Below are positions 5,433 through 9,787 of a DNA stretch of 9,787 nt, piece after piece. The notes under the pieces were generated by a model, which did no database searches, was not told the origin of the DNA, and saw only the letters and a list, made by a program, of their open reading frames with translations. Source of the DNA: an uncultured Pelolinea sp. GTDB lineage: Bacteria > Chloroflexota > Anaerolineae > Anaerolineales > Anaerolineaceae. Position 1 is the first letter of the stretch. The number at the start of each line of letters is the position of its first letter. The translations under genes and the position numbers were made by a program. The DNA is taken from assembly GCA_937902055.1 (NCBI GenBank), contig CALGUJ010000107.1, positions 1 through 9,787 of the forward strand, written 5' to 3'.

Positions 5433-6497
5433 ATGGCAAAAATTAATTTTGGTGGTGTAGAAGAAAATGTCGTCACTCGGGAGGAATTCCCCCTTTCCCG
5501 CGCTCAGGAAGTTTTGAAGGATGAGATCGTGGCTGTGCTGGGTTATGGCGTACAGGGACCGGCTCAATCCTTGAATATGCGCGATAACGGCATCAACGTG
5601 ATCGTCGGTCAACGCGAGAATTCCCGCTCGTGGGATAAAGCAATAAAAGACGGTTGGGTGCCGGGCAAGACGCTCTTCTCCCTGGAAGAAGCCGCCAAAC
5701 GTGCCACGATCATCCAGTTCCTGGTTTCGGATGCCGGGCAGAAAATGACCTGGCCCGCAATCAAACCCTGCCTCAAACCCGGTGACGCGCTTTATTTCTC
5801 GCACGGTTTTGGAATTGTTTATTCCGATCAGACCGGCGTGGTGGCTCCCGATTTTGTGGATGTGATCCTGGTTGCCCCCAAAGGCTCCGGCACGAGCGTG
5901 CGCGCCAACTTCCTGGATGGCAGCGGCATCAACAGCAGCTACGCGGTTTATCAGGACTATACCGGCCGCGCGACGGAACGCACACTGGCGTTGGGTATTG
6001 CAGTCGGCTCCGGCTACCTTTTCCCAACCACTTTCCAGAACGAAGTTTTCAGCGACTTGACCGGTGAACGCGGCGTATTGATGGGTGCGTTGGATGGCAT
6101 CATGGAAGCCCAATACGACACCTTGCGCGCGCATGGCCACTCGCCCAGCGAAGCCTTCAATGAGACAGTCGAGGAACTGACCCAAAGCCTCATCCGCCTG
6201 GTCAGCCAGAATGGCATGGACTGGATGTATGCCAACTGCTCCACCACCGCCCAGCGCGGCGCGCTGGATTGGCGCCATGAATTCAAGAAAGCCACGCTGC
6301 CGGTTTTTGAAAAACTCTACCAAAGCGTGGTCAGCGGCGAAGAAACCCGTGTAACGATCAAAGCCAACAGCGCGCCGGATTACAAACAAAAACTGAATAC
6401 CGAATTATCCGAAATGCGTGAATCGGAAATGTGGGCGACCGGCGCCACAGTGCGCTCGCTGCGCCCGGAAAATTGGGGTAAGGAAGATGGAAAGTAA
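5433..6497 (+). CDS. ilvC: Ketol-acid reductoisomerase, fungal/Bacteroidota-like form
   Basis: IlvC isomerises and reduces acetohydroxy acids to dihydroxy acids with NAD(P)H and Mg. The Rossmann domain has GYGVQG at 37-42 and a cofactor loop GQRENSRS (59-66), whose Arg and Ser suggest NADPH. Catalytic positions include His124 in SHGFG, Lys150 in APKGSGTS, Asp208 and Glu212 in SDLTGER, Glu244 and Glu248 in NETVEE, and Ser270 in [12 protein letters not shown]. The protein has 354 residues. It opens with [17 protein letters not shown] and ends near RSLRPENW, as in yeast Ilv5 (mature part) and Bacteroidota enzymes, unlike the usual bacterial enzyme of about 330 residues. AGGAG at 5420-5424 lies eight bases before the ATG. 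The last 11 bases overlap leuA. Base and codon use is somewhat less GC-rich at its start than in neighbours, without a clear sign of recent transfer. Confidence 0.97.
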   Translation: MAKINFGGVEENVVTREEFPLSRAQEVLKDEIVAVLGYGVQGPAQSLNMRDNGINVIVGQRENSRSWDKAIKDGWVPGKTLFSLEEAAKRATIIQFLVSDAGQKMTWPAIKPCLKPGDALYFSHGFGIVYSDQTGVVAPDFVDVILVAPKGSGTSVRANFLDGSGINSSYAVYQDYTGRATERTLALGIAVGSGYLFPTTFQNEVFSDLTGERGVLMGALDGIMEAQYDTLRAHGHSPSEAFNETVEELTQSLIRLVSQNGMDWMYANCSTTAQRGALDWRHEFKKATLPVFEKLYQSVVSGEETRVTIKANSAPDYKQKLNTELSEMRESEMWATGATVRSLRPENWGKEDGK

Positions 6498-8115
6498 TAT
6501 CGTACGAATTTTCGACACCACCCTGCGCGATGGCGAGCAATCGCCCGGCGCGACCATGACCGCGGTTGAAAAACTGGAGGTTGCGCGCGCATTGGCGCGC
6601 ATGGGCGTGGATGTCATTGAAGCCGGTTTTCCGGCGGCTTCGCCGGATGACCTGGAAGCGGTGCGGCGTATTGCCATTGAAGTCGGCAATGCCTCCGACG
6701 GAACGCCAGTGCCGATCATCTGCGGCCTGGCGCGCACCACCCAGGGCGATATCGACAAAGCCTGGGAAGCCGTGCGCGAAGCGGCTCATCCGCGTATCCA
6801 CACTTTCATCGCTACGTCCGATATTCACATGCAATACAAGCTCAAAATGGAACGCGCCCAGGTGCTGGAAAAAGTGAAGAGCATGGTCTCTTATGCGCGC
6901 AGCCTGTGTGATGATGTGGAATACAGCCCGGAAGACGCCGGGCGCAGCGACCCTGAGTTCCTCTACCAGGTGCTGGAAGTAGCTATCAAAGCCGGCGCAA
7001 CCACGCTCAACATTCCCGACACGGTGGGTTACACCATGCCGGATGAATTCGGTACATTGATCGCCGGCATCATTAAAAATACCCCCGGCATCGAGAATTG
7101 CGTGGTCTCCGTGCACTGCCACAACGACCTGGGGCTGGCCACCGCCAACACCCTGGCCGGCTTGCGTGCCGGTGCCCGCCAGGCGGAAGTGACCATCAAT
7201 GGCATCGGCGAACGCGCCGGCAACACCGCTTTGGAAGAAGTGGTCATGTCGCTTTTCGCCCGCCGTCAACTCTTGGATTTGACAACCCATATCGATACCA
7301 CCCAGTTGACGCGTGTCAGCAAGTTGGTCAGCAATTACACCAGCATGAGCGTGCAGCCCAACAAGGCCATCGTCGGAGCTAATGCTTTCGCCCACGAGGC
7401 TGGCATCCATCAGGATGGCATGTTGAAAAACAACCTGACCTACGAGATCATGCGCCCGGAGACCGTTGGCGTAACGCAATCCAAGCTGGTGCTGGGCAAG
7501 CACTCCGGACGGCATGCCCTCAAAGAGCGCCTGGTTTCGATGGGCTACACCCTGGACGAAGATGCGTTAAATAAGGTCTTCGAACGTTTCAAAGTGCTGG
7601 CCGACAAGAAGAAAACCATCACCGACGCGGATATCGAAGCCCTGATCTCCGACGAGATCTACCAACCCAAGATCATCTTCACGCTGGACGGCCTGCAAGT
7701 GGCCTGCGGCACCATGGGCCTTCCGACCGCTACCGTGCGCCTGGTCGGCCCGGACGGCGGCAAGCACATTTATGCCGCCATCGGCACCGGCCCGGTGGAT
7801 GCGGCTTTTAAAGCCATCGACGCCATCGTGCAGGAACCTAGCACGTTGGTGGAATTTGTCATCCATGCCATCACCGAAGGTATTGACGCCCAGGGCGAGG
7901 TCACGGTGCGCATTGCAGCCGCGCATTTGCCCACGGCCAAAGATGCCCAGCGGGAAAGCGAACGCCTTGCCACCTTTGGCGGCTACGGCGCCGACACCGA
8001 CATCATCGTGGCCGCTACCAAGGCATACCTTTCAGCCCTTAACAAGCTGTTGGTCGCCACCGGCAAATACGGCCCGGCGGAAACCCCGGCCGTCCTGTCG
8101 GTAGGGCAAGCCTAA
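6487..8115 (+). CDS. leuA: 2-Isopropylmalate synthase
   Basis: LeuA condenses acetyl-CoA with 2-oxoisovalerate, the committed step of leucine synthesis. From ATG 6487 the protein has 542 residues, slightly longer than most bacterial LeuA. The catalytic barrel shows [13 protein letters not shown] (9-21) with Arg14 and metal ligand Asp15, the metal-binding HCHND at 210-214 (His210, His212), and [14 protein letters not shown] ending at 251, with ligand Asn246. [13 protein letters not shown] (303-315) and GKHSGRHAL (337-345) are typical. Residues from about 395 form the C-terminal leucine-binding regulatory domain (for example [15 protein letters not shown]), so leucine feedback is likely. The frame is open upstream to 6418, but that part overlaps ilvC; ATG 6487 has AAGGAAG just before it and overlaps the ilvC end by 11 bases, suggesting coupled translation. 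Homocitrate or citramalate synthase are less likely next to leuCD. Confidence 0.96.
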   Translation: MESNIVRIFDTTLRDGEQSPGATMTAVEKLEVARALARMGVDVIEAGFPAASPDDLEAVRRIAIEVGNASDGTPVPIICGLARTTQGDIDKAWEAVREAAHPRIHTFIATSDIHMQYKLKMERAQVLEKVKSMVSYARSLCDDVEYSPEDAGRSDPEFLYQVLEVAIKAGATTLNIPDTVGYTMPDEFGTLIAGIIKNTPGIENCVVSVHCHNDLGLATANTLAGLRAGARQAEVTINGIGERAGNTALEEVVMSLFARRQLLDLTTHIDTTQLTRVSKLVSNYTSMSVQPNKAIVGANAFAHEAGIHQDGMLKNNLTYEIMRPETVGVTQSKLVLGKHSGRHALKERLVSMGYTLDEDALNKVFERFKVLADKKKTITDADIEALISDEIYQPKIIFTLDGLQVACGTMGLPTATVRLVGPDGGKHIYAAIGTGPVDAAFKAIDAIVQEPSTLVEFVIHAITEGIDAQGEVTVRIAAAHLPTAKDAQRESERLATFGGYGADTDIIVAATKAYLSALNKLLVATGKYGPAETPAVLSVGQA

Positions 8116-8138
8116 AAAGTTATGAAATGGAATAATCA

Positions 8139-9572
8139 ATGAGCCAACCGAAGAACATCGTTCAAAAAATATGGGATGAGCACCTGGTCGCCCAGCAGCC
8201 GGATTCGCCCGCGCTGCTCTACATCGACCGGCAGCTTATCCACGAGGTCACCTCTCCCCAGGCTTTCACCGGCCTGCGCCAGCGTGGACTGCAAGTGCGC
8301 CGCCCGGACCGCACCACGGCCACGGTTGACCATGCCCTGCCCACCTTACCTTCTCCGGATGGCACGCTGGCCGGGCGACTGGCCCTGGCGGATGCGCTTT
8401 CGCAAAAACAGATCGCCCAATTGGAAACCAACACCAAAGAGTTCGGCATCCAATGCTATGGACCTGCCAGCGAGCGCAACGGCATCGTGCACGTGATCGG
8501 GCCGGAATTGGGCCTCACCCAGCCCGGCATGACCATGGTATGCGGTGACAGCCACACCTCCACCCACGGCGCGTTCGGCGCGCTGGCCTTCGGCATCGGC
8601 ACCAGCGAGGTCGAGCATGTGCTGGCCACCCAATGCCTGCTGCAGCGGCCACCCAAAACCTGCAAGGTTGAAGTGGTGGGTAAACCCGGCAAGGGTGTTT
8701 CCGCCAAGGATATCATCCTGGCTCTCATCGCCAAAATCGGTGTCGCCGGCGGGGTGGGTTACGTGCTGGAATATTGCGGCGAGGCCATCCGCGCGCTCAA
8801 CATGGACGAGCGCATGACCGTCTGCAATATGTCCATCGAGGCCGGCGCGCGCGCCGGGCTGATCGCGCCGGACGAAACCACGTTTGACTACCTGGCGGAT
8901 TGTCCCCTTGCTCCCAAAGGCACGGAATGGGATGCAGCTTTGGAAAAATGGAAGCAGCTCCCCAGCGACCCCGGCGCAAGCTACGACCGCGTGGTCACCC
9001 TGGATATTTCTGATTTGGAACCCATGATCACCTACGGTACCAACCCCGGCATGGGCATGCCTATTACTTCCAGAATTCCCTTCCCTTCGGATTGCAGCGA
9101 CGAAAGCCAGAAAGCCGGCCTGGAGAAAGCCCTTGCTTACATGGATCTGCAGCCGGGCGCGCCCCTGCTCGGGCATGCAGTGGATGTGGTTTTCATAGGC
9201 AGTTGCACCAACTCGCGCATGACCGACCTGCGCCAGGCGGCTCAGGTATTTCGCGGCCGCAAGGTTGCCAAAGGTGTGCGCGTGCTGGTGGTGCCCGGTT
9301 CGCAGCCCATCAAGCGCCAGGCGGAGGCGGAAGGATTGGACAAGGTCTTTCTGGAAGCGGGCGCCGAATGGCGCGAGGCCGGCTGCAGCATGTGCATTGC
9401 CATGAACGGCGACCAGATCGAGCCCGGCCAGTACGCTGTCAGCACCAGCAACCGTAACTTCGAAGGCCGCCAGGGCAAGGGTGGGCGTACGCTGTTAGCC
9501 AGCCCCTGGACAGCGGCTGCCGCGGCCGTAACCGGCGTGGTGACGGATGTGCGTACCTTATTGGATGATTAA
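8139..9572 (+). CDS. leuC: 3-Isopropylmalate dehydratase, large subunit
   Basis: LeuC carries the [4Fe-4S] cluster of isopropylmalate isomerase, an aconitase-family enzyme that converts 2- to 3-isopropylmalate together with LeuD. The 477 residues include [17 protein letters not shown] (27-43), [13 protein letters not shown] (135-147), and the cluster cysteines Cys356 in GSCTNSR, Cys416 and Cys419 in [16 protein letters not shown] (436-446) and the C-terminal [12 protein letters not shown] are standard. Length is normal for the bacterial LeuC group (about 470). The ribosome binding site is weak (GGAA at 8129-8132). A six-codon frame from ATG 8122 ends with a TGA overlapping the leuC ATG. leuA ends 23 bases upstream. 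Confidence 0.97.
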   Translation: MSQPKNIVQKIWDEHLVAQQPDSPALLYIDRQLIHEVTSPQAFTGLRQRGLQVRRPDRTTATVDHALPTLPSPDGTLAGRLALADALSQKQIAQLETNTKEFGIQCYGPASERNGIVHVIGPELGLTQPGMTMVCGDSHTSTHGAFGALAFGIGTSEVEHVLATQCLLQRPPKTCKVEVVGKPGKGVSAKDIILALIAKIGVAGGVGYVLEYCGEAIRALNMDERMTVCNMSIEAGARAGLIAPDETTFDYLADCPLAPKGTEWDAALEKWKQLPSDPGASYDRVVTLDISDLEPMITYGTNPGMGMPITSRIPFPSDCSDESQKAGLEKALAYMDLQPGAPLLGHAVDVVFIGSCTNSRMTDLRQAAQVFRGRKVAKGVRVLVVPGSQPIKRQAEAEGLDKVFLEAGAEWREAGCSMCIAMNGDQIEPGQYAVSTSNRNFEGRQGKGGRTLLASPWTAAAAAVTGVVTDVRTLLDD

Positions 9573-9584
9573 GGAGAAGAAACG

Positions 9585-9787
9585 ATGCAGCCTTTAACCA
9601 AACTGAATTCCCGCGTCGTGGCGCTGCCGCTCAACGACATCGACACCGACCAGATCATCCCGGCGCGCTTTCTGAAAGTTACCGACAAAGCCGACCTGGC
9701 GGCCAACCTGTTCGCCGATTGGCGCTACGCGGCCGATGGCAGCCCGCGCCCCGAATTTGTGCTGAACAAACCGGAATCGCGCGGCGC
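9585..9787 (+). CDS. leuD: 3-Isopropylmalate dehydratase, small subunit (N-terminal part)
   Basis: The frame from ATG 9585 is open for 67 codons to the window edge. It begins MQPLTKLNSRVVALPL, followed by NDIDTDQIIPARFLK, the diagnostic start of LeuD, and continues with LFADWRY. LeuD is the swivelling partner of LeuC and completes its active site. AAGGAG (9571-9576) overlaps the leuC stop codon and lies eight bases before the ATG, implying coupled translation. The rest of the gene, usually about 200 residues in this bacterial type, is outside the window. Confidence 0.95.
   Translation, partial: MQPLTKLNSRVVALPLNDIDTDQIIPARFLKVTDKADLAANLFADWRYAADGSPRPEFVLNKPESRG

Noticed and set aside
1..9787. 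CRISPR array, insertion sequence, tRNA or rRNA gene
   Set aside because: No regularly spaced repeats, transposase motifs with terminal repeats, or tRNA/rRNA-like stretches were seen on either strand.

Overview
The window holds most of a branched-chain amino acid biosynthesis operon, all on the + strand: ilvD, ilvB, ilvN, ilvC, leuA, leuC and the start of leuD. A well-formed regulatory leader precedes it. Upstream lies a small toxin-antitoxin pair, and at the left edge the 5' end of a gene on the other strand. The compact ilvD-BNC-leuACD order, the GC-rich codon use and an IlvD of the VPGH type without the extra cluster cysteine suggest an anaerobic bacterium. Chloroflexota (Anaerolineae-like) is my best guess, from general resemblance rather than a search.

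Layout. 1-133 (minus strand): start of an unrecognised protein. 134-335: divergent intergenic region with an extended -10 promoter and a perfect 21-bp palindrome. 336-982: an AbrB/MazE-type antitoxin and a Doc-type (Fic fold) toxin. 983-1395: a 413-base gap that is the control region of the operon. It holds a TTGACT-N17-TATAAA promoter, two 5' stem-loops, a 32-residue leader peptide with 12 consecutive Leu/Ile/Val codons, and a strong intrinsic terminator just ahead of ilvD. Segments inside the leader can pair in two mutually exclusive ways, as in classical ribosome-mediated attenuators. 1396-9787: the structural genes, tightly spaced, nearly all with good Shine-Dalgarno sites; ilvC and leuA overlap by 11 bases.

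How the genes work together. IlvB/IlvN (acetohydroxyacid synthase), IlvC (reductoisomerase) and IlvD (dehydratase) make the 2-oxo acids for valine and isoleucine. LeuA takes 2-oxoisovalerate into the leucine branch, and LeuC/LeuD isomerise 2-isopropylmalate. leuB and a transaminase are not in the window; leuB may follow leuD. Expression is probably set at the attenuator: when charged Leu, Ile or Val tRNA is scarce the ribosome stalls in the leader, the antiterminator forms and the operon is transcribed. Enzyme-level control by valine (IlvN ACT domain) and leucine (LeuA C-terminal domain) is also likely.

The attenuator is the most notable item. The enzymes are ordinary, apart from an IlvC that looks like the fungal/Bacteroidota form.
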